Shown here: positions 12,620 through 24,239 of the stretch, one piece after another
Layout: each line of letters opens with the position of its first letter
Numbering within the stretch: the stretch's first letter is position 1
DNA from: Thamnidium elegans
Lineage: Eukaryota; Mucoromycota; Mucoromycetes; Mucorales; Mucoraceae
Assembly: GCA_025201345.1 (NCBI GenBank)
Contig: JAIXMG010000001.1
Span: forward strand, 248,001 to 312,000
Reading direction: 5' to 3'
DNA: 64,000 nucleotides
Translations under genes and position numbers: made by a program
Notes under the pieces: generated by a model
Database searches by the model: none
Seen by the model: only the letters and a program-made list of their open reading frames with translations
What the model was told of the DNA's origin: nothing

Positions 12620-14018
12620 ATGAACCAACACGAAAACGTAATTAGGATTGCTAGCGTTTGACATGTAAAAAAAAAAAAAGAGACTTGCACTCGTTTACTT
12701 TTTTCTTTTTAAATAGGGCAACTTGATTACTTTGATTGTAAAGCACTTGCCTGATTTCATTGTGTACTCCAATGAATTGCGAAACAGTTACTTTAAACCT
12801 TATAAACCGCTAGGCGTTCGATTTATGCAAAGTCAATCTATGGTAATACATCATACATAAAGTAAATAACACGTACTAAAATATATTAAATGAAAAGCCT
12901 GGATTCGTTTTTCTTGATTTTCCTGATCGTGATACAGCTGAAGCAGCATTTGAAAAATTAAAAAGCATCAATTTTGGGTTATATTATAAACAAGTATCTG
13001 TAGAATATGCTAAACCGGATCCTAATGGACAACAATTAGCAGAGTAATCATATTCATTCTATCGCGAAAAGTAGGGTATACTAACATCATTCTAATTAGA
13101 CCTATTACTATGTCGATAGAACAACAAGAACAAGCCGCTGACCCGATATCTTTGACACAGGGGTATATATTTATATATATGTATACAGATATATTCGCGT
13201 TATTAAACAGTTCCTTACGTAGCATATTGTATCCACCAAACCCACATTTACAATACTTTTATCCTGATCCTACACCAGATATCCTAGCTAATATATCTAA
13301 TGCAATTGGAACTGTCCCCAGATTTTATACCCAAGTACTTCACTTAATGAATAAGTACAATATGCCTCCACCTTTTGGACCCATTGATAAAGAATCTATA
13401 CCTTCTTTATTAAAAAGAAAGCGTGATGATTTACTAGCTAGCGATGAATCTGAATTAGAAGACGATGATGACCATAGTGACGAAATGAAATTACAAGAAG
13501 AAAAAGTAAAACAAGCAAGACTAGGTAGAATTGCTGCAGAAAAGCAAAAATTGGCTATTGCAACAACATTGACAACATCTACCACTTCAAATGCACATAC
13601 GAGCAAGAATACTCAAAAAATTAAAATTAATATCGGTAAACCTGTACAAGATAAGGTTACAGAAAAACCTTCATCGCCTACATTATCAGATGAACAGAAA
13701 TTAATCCGTGATAAGTGTCTTTCCATGTCAGAACTAATAAATTTACCGGCATTTAAAAACTATACGAGTGGAACACCCAGTAATAAACTCTATGTCAAAA
13801 ACCTCAGTAAACAAGTAACTGAACAAGATTTGATTGATTTATACAGCAAGTTTAGTCCTAATATACAAGTTAATTTGATGAAAAAAGGTAGATTGCGCGA
13901 CCAGGCATTTGTTGAATTTCCAGACGAGAAACAAGCAAAGCTAGCACTGACTTGTACCAATGGGTATGAACTAGTGGATCGTCCAATGGCAGTCCTTTTT
14001 AGCAAATCGGCTTCGTAA
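12620..14018 (+). CDS. RNPC3: U11/U12 snRNP 65 kDa protein (minor spliceosome)
   Basis: Exons 12620-12637, 12717-12842, 12898-13043, 13100-14018; 402 residues. Two RNA-recognition motifs flank a linker. The first (about residues 8-95) has LIVKHLP and FVFLDFP as its RNP motifs. The second, near the C-terminus, has KLYVKNLSK and RDQAFVEFP. The linker contains the diagnostic segment with ILANISNAIGTVPRFYTQVL and HLMNKYNMPPPFGP, shared with U11/U12-65K and not with other RRM proteins. In the family the C-terminal RRM binds U12 snRNA and the N-terminal one contacts the 59K protein, bridging U11 and U12 snRNPs. An acidic/Lys-rich coiled stretch lies between. The segment near 13160-13185 (YIFIYMYTD) is odd but stays in frame, so I read through it. 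Confidence 0.9.
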
Positions 14019-14898
14019 ATAAATAATTTTTTTTGTTGCTTTTAAATAATAAAGTCACATCAGTTATAAAAAGAGAGATTCTTTTCGAAGGAAAAAGTTT
14101 TTTTTTTTTCTTTATTCAATAGCAATTTATCAGTGTTTATCAAAAGGTATGTAAATATTAAAAAAGTATAGAATGTATTCGAAAAAAGCGCAAAGCAGAA
14201 AGATATAATGATAATATAACATGATGGAAAAAAATTTGGTCCCGAATCGCAACATAATTCCGTGTTCACAATCTTTTTAGAGATGTGGGTATAACCAAGG
14301 TGAACAATCTCTGAGATATTATCATTTATCATTTTATTTTGTTCTTTTTTAAACCATTTCTATTACTTTACACTTTTTATTTTTAAAAATTTGTTTACTA
14401 ATATTTTATTTAACAAATAGGTTTCTTATTATTTTCTATTCGAGAATTTTATATCTTTATAATCACTTTTAAATAAATAAATATTTTTTATACATAAAAA
14501 AAAAAATTGTCTTTTCTGTCTTGTGTGTTAATCTTTTCCTATTTTGAATTAAAAAGAAAAAGAAAGAATACCAACTAAACTAAACGACTTTTTTACAAGG
14601 ATATTAATTCTGTCAAAAACGTTTTTTTTTTTTTTTTTTTTTTTTTACAAAAGAACCTACTAGTTCATTTTATATTTCCCGTCCATACGTAATGTCACTC
14701 CGCATTCAAAAACCCCATTAAAAAAACAAATATGTATCGTTTAAAAAAAACCTGTATTTTATACTAATAAAAGACAGCTATACATTGTGAATTGAGAAAA
14801 ATAAAATACACACGAGGGGAGAGGAGGAGGAGGAAGAGGAAAAAATAGAGATGTTCTATATATTTTTTTTGGATACTATTTTTGTAGTCGAAACTTGT
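14019..14898. other. Convergent intergenic region
   Basis: Holds the 3' ends of the U11/U12-65K and TIM13 genes. A T24 run lies at about 14623-14646. A purine-rich GAGGAGGAGG stretch sits near 14816-14840. No gene recognised. Confidence 0.55.
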
Positions 14899-15358
14899 TT
14901 ACAAGTTACCACCTTGAGATTCACGTTGGAGTCTGGCGACATAAGCGCGAGAAACAACGTTCCATGATTCCATATAACGATCCATACACTTGGAGAGACA
15001 AGCTTGTTCACCGTTTTCAAGACGTGCACCAGGCTTGGGAACACACTTTAAATAACACTTCTCATTGATTTTCTATCATGTATCATAACAATATTAGCCC
15101 GTTTTATCGCTTTTTTTTTTGCATTTCTTTTTTTTTAAAACCCCAATATCCTCTTTTTATGTATAAATATCTTACATTAATGAGTTCTTGAGCGTTAGCC
15201 AAAGCAAGTTCGGAACGAACTTGGTCCATAACTTCTTGCTTCTTGTTACCCTATTTTCAACAAAATAAATAAGTTTTATGTATTAAAAAAATACAATATT
15301 TCTACTGCAAACTTACGGAATCACCACCGAGGTTATAGCCTGAAGAATAGTCGCTCAT
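14899..15358 (-). CDS. TIM13: Small Tim chaperone Tim13, mitochondrial intermembrane space
   Basis: Exons 15358-15317, 15250-15176, 15072-14899; 96 residues. Contains the twin CX3C motif (CYLKC and CLSKC, 14 residues between) that forms two disulphides in small Tim proteins. The surrounding EVMDQVRSELALANAQELI helix and the MDRYMESWNVVSRAYVARLQ helix match Tim13 rather than Tim8, Tim9 or Tim10. With Tim8 it escorts hydrophobic precursors across the intermembrane space to TIM22 or SAM. Normal family length. No presequence, as expected for a MIA40 substrate. Confidence 0.93.
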
Positions 15359-16348
15359 ATTGTTTAAAGTATTTAGTTTTTTGGATATGTAAAAGAAAAA
15401 AAAAAAGAAATGCTAAAAATTAAGCACCCCTACAATAAAGAATCCCCTTCGCTCAAACAAACAGTCCAAGATGGACGATCGTGACCGCCTTTTAGAAAGA
15501 AAAGGAAGGAAAATCACAGCCTAAATCCAGGCATAAACTACTGTCTTTGAAAAAATACATGCTATTTTATTCAAAGTGTGAGGATCATAGAGCTTGCTAG
15601 CTCGGTAAAAAAAGTTTTTTTTTTTTTATTGGGGTTCTTTTTAGCGATGAATACGACTAAACATTTTTGAGTGGACATTAGGCGTCATTTTTTCTAGCCC
15701 AATAGTAATAGAAAGCTATAGGTTCGGAGGAAAATTACTGATCCGGCGTCTTCCTCAGGTTCACTCTATTATACTCTTTCAAGAAAATTGATAGGCGGTT
15801 GAGACTTGGCTTGTTAATGATAAGCCGGTCCCATCCATTCGGTAAATATTATAATATTGGTCAGGAACTCATTTGACGTAACAGAGTGGAAGGAACCATT
15901 AATATGGCCACACCACGCCCGTCGCTACTACCAAATGAATGATTACAGTGAGAATATGGAACCAGGAGATTATACTGGCAAAAGACTTTCCTTGCAAAGG
16001 ACTATGGTATCTAATGTAGCCAACGTCGAATTTTATACATACAATTAAATTTCTAAAATAATATTAGTGGGTTCCAGACCAAAGCCTTAATTTCACTTAT
16101 GTCTATCGCACCTTCTATTAGTATATGATACTTTCCACCGCTCACTGGACAATATGGATTTTTCTTTTTACAGGGAATACATTATCAATCATACTCCTTT
16201 TATCTTGTACATTATTACAACCGAAATAACTTCACCTTAACTACCTGATACTAATTGTGATATGTGTCAGTACGCCACGCGTTTGCTTTATTCAGAAGAT
16301 AAGTGGACTATGATTTTTCTAACTAGAAGCAAGTTTATCTCCACTTAT
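15359..16348. other. Relic DNA without an intact gene
   Basis: Promoter of TIM13, then roughly 700 bases of less AT-rich DNA. An open stretch on the plus strand (about 15857-16048) is Trp/His/Tyr-rich and includes EWKEPLIWPHHARRYYQMN, but it has no ATG and no family that I recognise. It may be a fragment of a dead gene. Confidence 0.5.
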
Positions 16349-16720
16349 TTAAGGATGTATAATTAAGTTAGGTGTATCTACGAATAAATTCTCGGGCCAG
16401 AGACCATTTTTATAACAAAACGTACCCATAAATCCTTCAGGGTCAGTAGGATGGGCCATTAAATGTGATTTAGTTGTTGGTTCTGCTACATCCTTTTTGA
16501 GATACATTAATACTGTATCTGAAGTACCAAGGGAAACAACACAGTTGCCTTCATTGCCCCCCCCCTTTTTTTTTGGCCAAGGGTTACCTCACAAACTATA
16601 ACCTTATTCCGAATTACCTATTCAAAACCATATACTTTGTTTACCAGGCCCCCGATTACGCTACGCTCCATATCTTGGAGAGGTTGCTTGGAAAACTTTT
16701 AAATAGTTTGGTTTATATGC
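16349..16720 (-). pseudogene. Xylulokinase remnant
   Basis: A minus-strand frame ending at 16349 reads GNCVVSLGTSDTVLMYL, then a TKSHLMAHPTDPEGFMG stretch and TFCYKNG. This is the central FGGY-kinase block of D-xylulose kinase, where SLGTSDT is the family phosphate-binding motif. Further upstream, across an in-frame TGA and a shifted frame, faint matches remain (GNPWP for the GDNP motif, VYGFE for the RYGF motif). Nothing recognisable of the N-terminal domain or C-terminus survives. A C9T9 run sits inside the remnant at about 16557-16574. It is a short decayed copy, so this locus makes no xylulokinase; an intact gene may exist elsewhere. Confidence 0.7.
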
Positions 16721-16912
16721 TCTAATATCATAACGCAGCCTCTTTTTTAATTAGTTTACGCTTAATGCAAATAAGAATAAATATTACCTAAACTTTGTAT
16801 CTAAAAAAACACCCATAAGGTGGAGACTGCTAAACAATAACACGCTTCCTCTAAAAAAAGCAGCGTCTAATTTTTTTGTTATTGAAAAAAAAAAAAAAAA
16901 GATTTTAACAAA

Positions 16913-18207
16913 ATGGCCAAAGAAGACAAGCATATTTTTGAAAAAGAAGAAAAAGTCTTGTGTTATCATGGCCCTTTTATATATGAAGCCAAGGTAAATG
17001 TACGACTTATGTTGCTCATTTTTTATAAACTAATGTAAAAAACGAGTTAGATTTTAAGAAGAGAGAAAAAAGACGAGGATGAGCAAGACCCAGAATATAG
17101 ATATTTCGTTCATTACAAGGGCTGGAAACAAACGTAAGTTCATGCTTCTCTCCCCCTCCCTCCCTCCCCCCCCTTTTTTTTTTGTTGTTGTTGTTGGTGT
17201 AGTTTAAACTAAAATTACAATTTAGTTGGGACGAATGGGTTTCGGAGCATAGAGTTTTAAGATATACAGATGACAATTTACAAAAACAAAAACTGTTAAA
17301 AGAATCCAACTCGAAAAGAAAATCTTCGCGTGCTTCTTCAATGGCAAGTAGTAGTTTAGTAAATGATAATACAACGACAGAGTCAAGAAGTAGAAAGAGA
17401 CATCGTGATTCAAGTATAGATAAAGCCAGACTAGTAAGTTTTGTATGTATAATATCTGTATAGAGAGTAGTCGCCTAAACTCAATTTAGGAAGAGGAGAT
17501 CAAAAGACCAGAGTTCAAATTGATGATACCAGATACATTAAAAAGTTTATTGGTTGACGATTGGGAGAACATTACAAAAAATAGACAGGTAGATAGAGTG
17601 AATTAGAAAGAAAAATTTATTAAAACTAACGCAGTCTAGATATTGAGCCTTCCACGAGAAATCACAGTAAACAGAATATTAGAAGATTTCAAGGAACAAT
17701 ATGATAGGTAAAATAAAAATGAGAAACATTATTAGAAGATAAAACTTATGTGTACATATTATAGAAAGGACGAAGCATTAGATGAATTTATTCAAGGAAT
17801 ACAATTATACTTTAATAAATTGTTGAGTACATCGCTATTATATCGAATGGAACGTAAACAGTACGAGGAACTATGTGTAGACAAAGAGCCTGATAATGTT
17901 TATGGAGTAGAGCACTTGCTACGCTTATTCGGTAAAGTTATAGATATAATGACTAGATCCTTTTGAAAGAGATGGCTAATACATGTTAAATCTGCAGTGG
18001 AAATTCCAATTTTGGTTTGTCAAACAAATATAGATTCAGATACGTTGAATGAATTAAGAGAAAAGTTTGAGGATTTATTAAGGTAACAGAAAAAGAGAGA
18101 AAATGAATGAATGCTTGACTTTCTGTTTTTTTTTTGTTTTGTTTATTAGGTTTATACAAGATCACGAAAAGGACTATTTTACAAATGATTATCAAATGAG
18201 TGGATAA
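16913..18207 (+). CDS. EAF3: Chromodomain MRG-family protein Eaf3/MRG15
   Basis: Eight exons: 16913-16993, 17051-17133, 17226-17433, 17490-17588, 17640-17707, 17765-17931, 17998-18082, 18150-18207; 282 residues with every junction in phase. The N-terminal chromo-barrel has [32 protein letters not shown] and RVLRYTD. A Ser/Arg/Lys linker follows. The C-terminal MRG domain has [27 protein letters not shown] and GVEHLLRLF. Eaf3 reads methylated H3K36 and belongs to both the NuA4 acetyltransferase and Rpd3S deacetylase complexes. The protein is shorter than yeast Eaf3 (401) but close to animal MRG15 (about 320). Confidence 0.93.
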
Positions 18208-18300
18208 TTTTATTTATCTCTTTCACATGTCGAATAAACAAACAATAAAATGGGGTATAATTATTATTCCCAAGCAAAAAAAAAAAGAAGAAGAGGTATA

Positions 18301-18513
18301 TTAAAGGCAAGAAAAAATAACGCCTAATATTGATGTATCCTGCTTGGTATTCACTTGTTTTTCGTCAATCGGTTTTATACTATCGCTTTTTTCTACTGTT
18401 TCCGTCGTTTTATCCTTATTTTCATCATCATCTTTTGACAGTGTATTGCTCTTCAAATAATATACAATTAATTTTAAAAATATTAAAAATACGATAATGT
18501 AATGTAATGCCAT
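18301..18513 (-). CDS. Possible tiny membrane protein
   Basis: 70 codons. The start (MALHYIIVFLIFLKLIVYYL) is a strong single membrane segment, followed by a hydrophilic Lys/Asp/Glu/Thr-rich tail and a short hydrophobic end (ILGVIFSCL). The compact hydrophobic-then-charged layout and in-frame ATG just downstream of a T-rich tract make it plausible, but there is no family match and such an ORF could arise by chance in AT-rich DNA. Not called a tail-anchored protein, because the helix is at the N-terminus. Confidence 0.35.
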   Translation of the reverse strand: MALHYIIVFLIFLKLIVYYLKSNTLSKDDDENKDKTTETVEKSDSIKPIDEKQVNTKQDTSILGVIFSCL

Positions 18514-18757
18514 TGTATTATTTTTTTTTTAAAAAAAAAGGTGAGAGAAAAGAGAATAAAAAGAAAGAGAAAAAGTAAAAAAAAAAAAAAGTAAAAGGAA
18601 AAGAAATATATACTTCCTGCTTATACACGTGCAGGTCATGAGAGGGGCTATTATTATTTTATTTTTGACACAAAGGCATGAATCTTGGGAGTTTAAAACT
18701 TACGGTGCTTTTAAATTTTGCTTTTTTTTTCTTTTTTCTCCTTCAAAAAAAGAAAAT

Positions 18758-20674
18758 ATGCCTCAAATAAGCGAGGAAACGCCTCTATTATCTAGAATAG
18801 TAGATAGTTCAGAGAGAGAAAGTAAAAGTAAGCTAGTTTATTCATATATACTCGGCTTTTTACTCTTATTGTTTACCTTTGTCTCCTTTACACGAAACAC
18901 TTTACCCACGCCTCTATCCGACATTGAAGCTCGTGAATTAAATGACTTTCCCGGCATTCATTGCTACAACGAATACCTTTCGCGTTTTACCGCTCCACAT
19001 TCTGCAAACCAAAGAGAAAACGGTTATATCAAAGACTGGATTGTTGACTTGGCTACCGAATTTAAAAAGGAAGCAACTAACAATGGTATTGATATGGAAA
19101 TTATTGCAAATGATCCTACTGATTTAGTATCCAAAAGAAATAAGTTTAGTACAGGTATTCAAGTATTTTATATATACATATATATATATATATAGGATTA
19201 CTTACGTGTCTTATTATTATTATAGATGAATATTGGATGGTTGAATCTAGAAATGTTATTATTCGTCTAGTAGGAAAAACAAATAATAAAAACGAATCGT
19301 TCATGGTGAATGCTCACTACGGTAAAAAATTAGCACTAATAAATATTGCATCATTAACTAATTTAATTGTACGCTTCAATAGATAGCGTATCTACCAGTA
19401 ACGGTGTTACTGATAATGGTATGGGGACGGCCGTTGCTATCGAATTACTCCGTTACTTTGTGCAACATCCTCCTCAGCACACAGTCATCTTCTTGTTCAA
19501 TAATTTTGAAGAAGGTGGTTTGATTGGTGCTGACTCGTTTGTCAATCATCCTTGGTTTTCTACTATCAAACTGTATGTTAATTTGGAAGGTACCGGTGCA
19601 GGTGGTCGTGCTTTATTATTTAGAAGTAACACATTAGCTGCTGTAAAAGGTTTAGCTTCTTCGAGTGCCCATTTATTCCATGCTTCGCCATTAGGAAATG
19701 ATCTGTTACAAGCTAAGCTATTAAAGAGTGATACAGACTATACTGTATTCTCAAGACATGGTGTTCCTGGCCTTGACATTTCGTTTTATTATCCTAGATC
19801 TCATTATCATACCCAAAGAGATGATTTGGCTCATACTACCCCTCAATCTCTTCAACATATGGGTCAAATGGCCTTAGGTTCTGTACTTAGTATTGATGCT
19901 AGCGAAAATATGTTACATGATGCCGGTTCCCCTGAACCTATTATCTATTATGATATTTTGGGCCGTGTTATGTTGGTCTATAGCTTCTTTACCTGTCAAT
20001 TAATTAACTTGGTATCTTTATTCTTAATCCCTCTTGCTTTGTTTACTTGGTCTTGGTTTTCTAAGCCTTCTGCTGCCACAAGTACTCATGTTACAGACAA
20101 GATTGATTCTCTCAAACAAAATATCTCTTTAATTTCACAGGGATTTATTGCTACCATTGTTGCTTTAACGTTTATGGTGGTTTTTGTTGCCTTTTCTTCT
20201 TGGGTTTTATTATTAATTAATCCGTCGGCTACTTATGGTAGTATCAATTGCGTTGCTATGTACTTGTCTATCGCTGCATTTTTAGGTCTTGTTGTCTCGC
20301 AATTTGCACTTGTTCGATTGTCCCAATCTTGTCGAATCAACCTTGCTAATATACAAGTTGGGTTCTACGGTTTGACTAGCTTCTGGTGGATTTTGCTAGC
20401 GTTTGCTACTTATTTAGGGTCGCAAAAAGTGGCTGCTATTTATTTTGCTATTTATTTCTTTATTAGTAGTACATTGGCAACAATTCTTTTGACTTGTACT
20501 ACACCTGAGGTAGTAGGTGAATCAAATGAACTAGTTCATGCCACTAGCAAGTACTGGTTCGTTGCTTTCTTGATTCAAGTTTTGTTACCTATTACATTAA
20601 TGTCAGAGTTCTTACTTCTCTCGATTAACTCAATGCGCCATACCACTGCTGATGGTACCCCTGAAACTGCTAGT

Positions 20675-20712
<38 letters not shown>

Positions 20713-21536
20713 TATTTATACTAATATTTATTTTCCTAGTTTACTTTTTAATTGCTATTCCCATCATCCTGATTGTACTTCACTTGTTACCTTGGGTTCA
20801 TGCCGCAGGAGACTTGAAAAAAGCAGCATTTGTTACCACCGCCATTTTTATTTTATTTTTCTTGATTAGTATTGTCAGCAGTCCATTTGATGGTGATATC
20901 TCTCCTAATCGAATCGTTTTTAACCAAGAATACAATGCCTCTGAAGTTTTCTCTACCGTGGCACTTATTACGGGATCATCGTTTGGTGTGCTCGAAAAGA
21001 CATTAAAGCAAGTACTTGCCCAAAAGGAATATGAAAGTTTAGACTGTCAACCTTACTTGATCTATCAAACCCGTTGTACTTATCAAACTGAATTGACACC
21101 TGTTTATGGCAGAAATCCGAGCCTGGAAATTGAAGTTATCAGATATCCGAAGTTATGTGTTGATGGTACCTGTCATGTCAAGGTTGATACCAAAGTACAA
21201 AATAGTTTGCTCTGTCAATTTCAATTTAGCAATCAGCACATCAAGGGATTTAATGCTTGGGTTAATCGTAATCATATTAAACCAGAAAATGATACAATCC
21301 GTGCTATTACTGCTTACTCAAACAAACAAGCCAGTATAGTGAAGTGGGATTTTTCATTTGACGATAACGAAGAATTGAGGGCAGAAGCACTTTTTACATG
21401 CATGTACGATGAATGGACAGAAGGAGAATTACCGGCTTTTACTAAACTCAGAGATGATTTACCTATTCAAAACCTATTAACCATCAAAGGAGGAGTAGGT
21501 CTTGCAAAAGTTCATTACCATTCCATTTCACTTTAG
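18758..21536 (+). CDS. PFF1: Vacuolar membrane protease (M28 peptidase, Pff1/FXNA type)
   Basis: Exons 18758-19154, 19226-19321, 19383-20672, 20740-21536; 859 residues. One N-terminal membrane helix (YILGFLLLLFTFV) precedes a lumenal M28 domain. Metal-site motifs are visible: NAHYDSV, TDNGMGTAVAIELL, NNFEEGGLIGA with the catalytic Glu, LEGTGAGG, and the SHYHTQRD segment that supplies the last His. Several membrane helices follow (about residues 375-650), then a lumenal C-terminal domain. This is the layout of yeast Pff1, a predicted vacuolar zinc metalloprotease of unclear substrate. The third intron is only 67 bases, more than half of it a T35 run. Upstream in-frame ATGs exist in the T-rich leader, but 18758 gives the expected MPQISEETPLL start with a vacuolar-type dileucine. 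Confidence 0.92.
20677..20711 (+). repeat. T35 homopolymer inside an intron
   Basis: A 35-base T run makes up most of the third intron of PFF1 (20673-20739), directly upstream of its acceptor. Long enough to be unstable in length between isolates or reads. Confidence 0.9.
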
Positions 21537-21599
21537 AAAAAAAAAAGATTTTTATTTCATATATTTATATTTAATTTCTTTTCTATACAATGATTAAAT

Positions 21600-22206
21600 T
21601 TATTTCTTTGACTTTTCCAATTGTTCTTGCTTCCATAATGCTTGAAGAGGTTGGAAAGCCTTTCCGGGTTGATCTCTCAAATACCACAACTTGGCTCTTC
21701 TGAATTTAATTTCATTAGGTTTTTGCATAACCTTGATACTCTTTAACAAAGGTGAGTAAAGAGAGTATCTTTGTTCAACACCAATACGCATAACAATATT
21801 ACGAAGGGTGAAGTTGGTATCGATACCCTTTCTACGAATAGAAATACAAACACCCATAAATGTAGAAGAAGTTGTCTCGCCAGGTCCATTCAATGTCTCG
21901 ACTAAAACAATAGATCCAGGCTTTACTCCTTGAGAATTAGTTTTTGAGAATAATTCACGACGTCCATCGATATTAGACTTTTCAATTTGTTGTTGTGTAA
22001 TGGCTTCCATAACATTGACCTTGGGTGTCTTTGTAACAGCTGCTGCAGTTGTGTATCGAACTATTTACATGTAAAAAAAAAATTTGTTAGCATAAAGAAA
22101 CTTGTTACACTTTATACGTGTATTTTTTCTTTTTACGTTTTGTGTTGAGGCATGGTCGAAGAGCCCTTGTTGTTAATCTAGAAGCAGCAATCTTGAGAGC
22201 ATTCAT
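21600..22206 (-). CDS. IMG1: Mitochondrial ribosomal protein bL19m
   Basis: Exons 22206-22137 and 22060-21600; 176 residues. The first 40 residues are basic with Ser, Arg and Leu and few acids (MNALKIAASRLTTRALRP), a typical matrix-targeting presequence. The core has the bacterial L19 pattern: VKPGSIVLVE, STFMGVCISIRRKG, then FTLRNIVMRIGVEQRYSLYSP, ending with an RRAKLWYLRD helix. It is a large-subunit protein at the intersubunit bridge in the mitoribosome (yeast Img1). Length fits the fungal family. It converges with PFF1, 63 bases between stop codons. Confidence 0.92.
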
Positions 22207-22749
22207 ATTGAAAGTAGAATGAAAGTGTCAAAACTAAAAGGAAAAAAAAACCCCGGTAGGTGGGGAATCAAGTAAAAAGAAAAAATTGAGGGGGTTCCTG
22301 ATAAAACGGTCACACTTGGTCTGCTTCTGTTCGTACATCTGCAGTGTTTGCTTCGACGGGTTTATGTCAATAGTGATCAGTAGATCTTAGTTAAACCTAA
22401 ATCAAAGACAGTTACTTTCTTTGTAGAACAATAGAGGCTTATACGGATACCTCGTGGCACAAGTCCTTCTTTACCTACGAGTGCTGTTGCAGAGAGTTCT
22501 AGAAGCAATACTAGTATTCGAGGTGATATTGAATTATCGACATAAATTTTATAATATATACTTTATTTTATACCTTTCTCTCTTTTTTTTTTTGAAACAT
22601 AATGATGATATTGTTTTGCTTCTTTCTTTTTATGTTAAAATGATGTCTCATACGATTTTAGAAAAAAAAACTTAATTTATTAAATGCAAAAGCTAATTGA
22701 TAAGAAGGGGAAGCAGTTAAACTACTGTTTCTAAAGCTTAAAATATTAT
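22207..22749. other. Intergenic with an orphan exon-like frame
   Basis: Upstream of bL19m. The plus-strand frame 22435-22545 (37 codons) follows an AG, is Ser/Thr/Arg-rich and ends IRGDIELST before a stop. It looks like a last exon, but no preceding exons were found. Nothing else recognised. Confidence 0.4.
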
Positions 22750-23866
22750 TTACTGCTTCGTCTTTTTAGATGCAGCGATATGTTGATCCGAGGTGTTTAC
22801 ATGTGGTTTCTTTCGTTTGGGCGGAAGACTCGCAATTTTTGTGTAGGTACCGCCGCATGTCAATTGATGATCTTTATACCAAGTATCTGTAGGTTTGGGT
22901 GGTCTAAATTACACTATTAAGAACAGAGTATTTTTTTTTCAAAAAAGACACATATGTGACGAACCTGTTCGTAGAATGTTTTACCAGCCCAAAATAAGGA
23001 GGTCTAGTATTACATACACCCTAATATATAGTTATGATTAGTGTGAGGATGAGTGAAAATTTTATGTATGTGCATAATAAGTTTACATTGCATTGCCAGA
23101 CATGTGGAAGATAATAGTTTACTTCATCGTGAAAGCTACATAATAGATTCGTATGTATCAATTGAGTGCTTACACCAGAAAGAAAAAAGGATGATTTTAC
23201 TTGTAATAAACAGTAATATCGAAACCAGCAGCATCGTTTATTCTTTTAGCCTCTTTTAAAAATCGAGGACCGTGCCCATCTGTCAAATTAAAATTGATCA
23301 CTGGCTCTTAATATGTCGTGATATATTTACCTCTTGCTGTATCTTCTTCTTGAGTTACAAATAAAAAAGCATGAATCATCTCATGTTTTTCACACATAAA
23401 TGTAAGTACTAGAAGAGAAATAATGGTATTGTTTTTTTTTAAAAAAAAAACTTACTAACAACATTTCTATCAAATCCTTTTTAGTTCTAAAATTTAGTAA
23501 TGGTTTGGATAATTCAAGAATACAGTGCTTTCCGAGTTTGTGAATACATCCACCAGCACTATTTTTTTTTTGTAAGTATATTAGGAACAAAAGGATGTAT
23601 GTGTATATATACTTACCTCTTGTTCACAAGAAAGGGCTATTTTACTTCAACACCATCTAATTTATTATTAAAATACTTTTGGTTAAAGTATAAAAAGAGT
23701 TGATGAACCTCAGGTGTTTCTTCGTCTCGTATAAGGTCTATTACGGATTGTTGTTGCATTTGTTTTGCTAATTCTAGATCTTCATCGTATGTTTTTTGTG
23801 CTCTAACTTTTCTTGTTCCTGTATCATTCGAGCAAATGCTTCGTCACTATTTATATTTGACTTCTT
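22750..23866 (-). pseudogene. SPRTN: SPRTN (Spartan/Dvc1) DNA-protein crosslink protease, apparently disrupted
   Basis: Pieces on the minus strand line up in order with Spartan: DEAFARMIQEQE; VHQLFLYFNQKYFNNKLDG; AGGCIHKLGKHCILELSKPL; RTKKDLIEMLL; the zinc-protease motif HEMIHAFLFVTQ; DGHGPRFLKEAKRIN; FHDEVNYYLPHVWQCNGVCN; RPPYFGLVKHSTNR; TWYKDHQLTCGGTYTKI; and a basic tail. The catalytic Glu and both His of HEMIH remain. Three lesions lie in the 5' half: a frame change near 23795-23815, a TAG at 23637-23639 where the family has Trp, and no AG acceptor before HEMIH (23385). The 3' exons splice cleanly. In the family this protease degrades proteins crosslinked to DNA during replication. Recent loss, a sequencing error or an unusual splice pattern are all possible. 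Confidence 0.7.
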
Positions 23867-24239
23867 CTTTTTTTTTTTACACAAAGAAAAAAAGAAAGAA
23901 AAAAAGAAAAAAAGATAAATGTAGATTGAAAAATATAAAGGTCTCAATAAACAATATTAATAGTTTGAGATCCGCAATCGAAGAGAAATGAAATAAAATG
24001 ATCCTTGAGCTTGCCTATCGATTAGTTTCGAGCATAAAAAACCAATAGCCAGCAGAAATTGACGCACGTAGTGGCCCGACTAAATATTAGTCTTATAATA
24101 AATATAAAATATAAGCTTCCTTAAAAGATGTACATAAAAAAAATACTTACTGGTATGTATAATTAAACTGAAAAGTGAAAAGTGAAAAGCTAAAAACGAA
24201 AGAAAAGTGATTTATTCTTAATTTAATTACTTGTAAAAT
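23867..24239. other. Intergenic, no gene seen
   Basis: Flank upstream of the SPRTN relic; poly-A/G tracts only. Any missing first exon of SPRTN would lie here, but I could not see one. Confidence 0.45.

Noticed and set aside
13163..13185. Possible 23-base intron in the U11/U12-65K gene
   Set aside because: Too short to splice and its phases do not match; reading through keeps the frame open.
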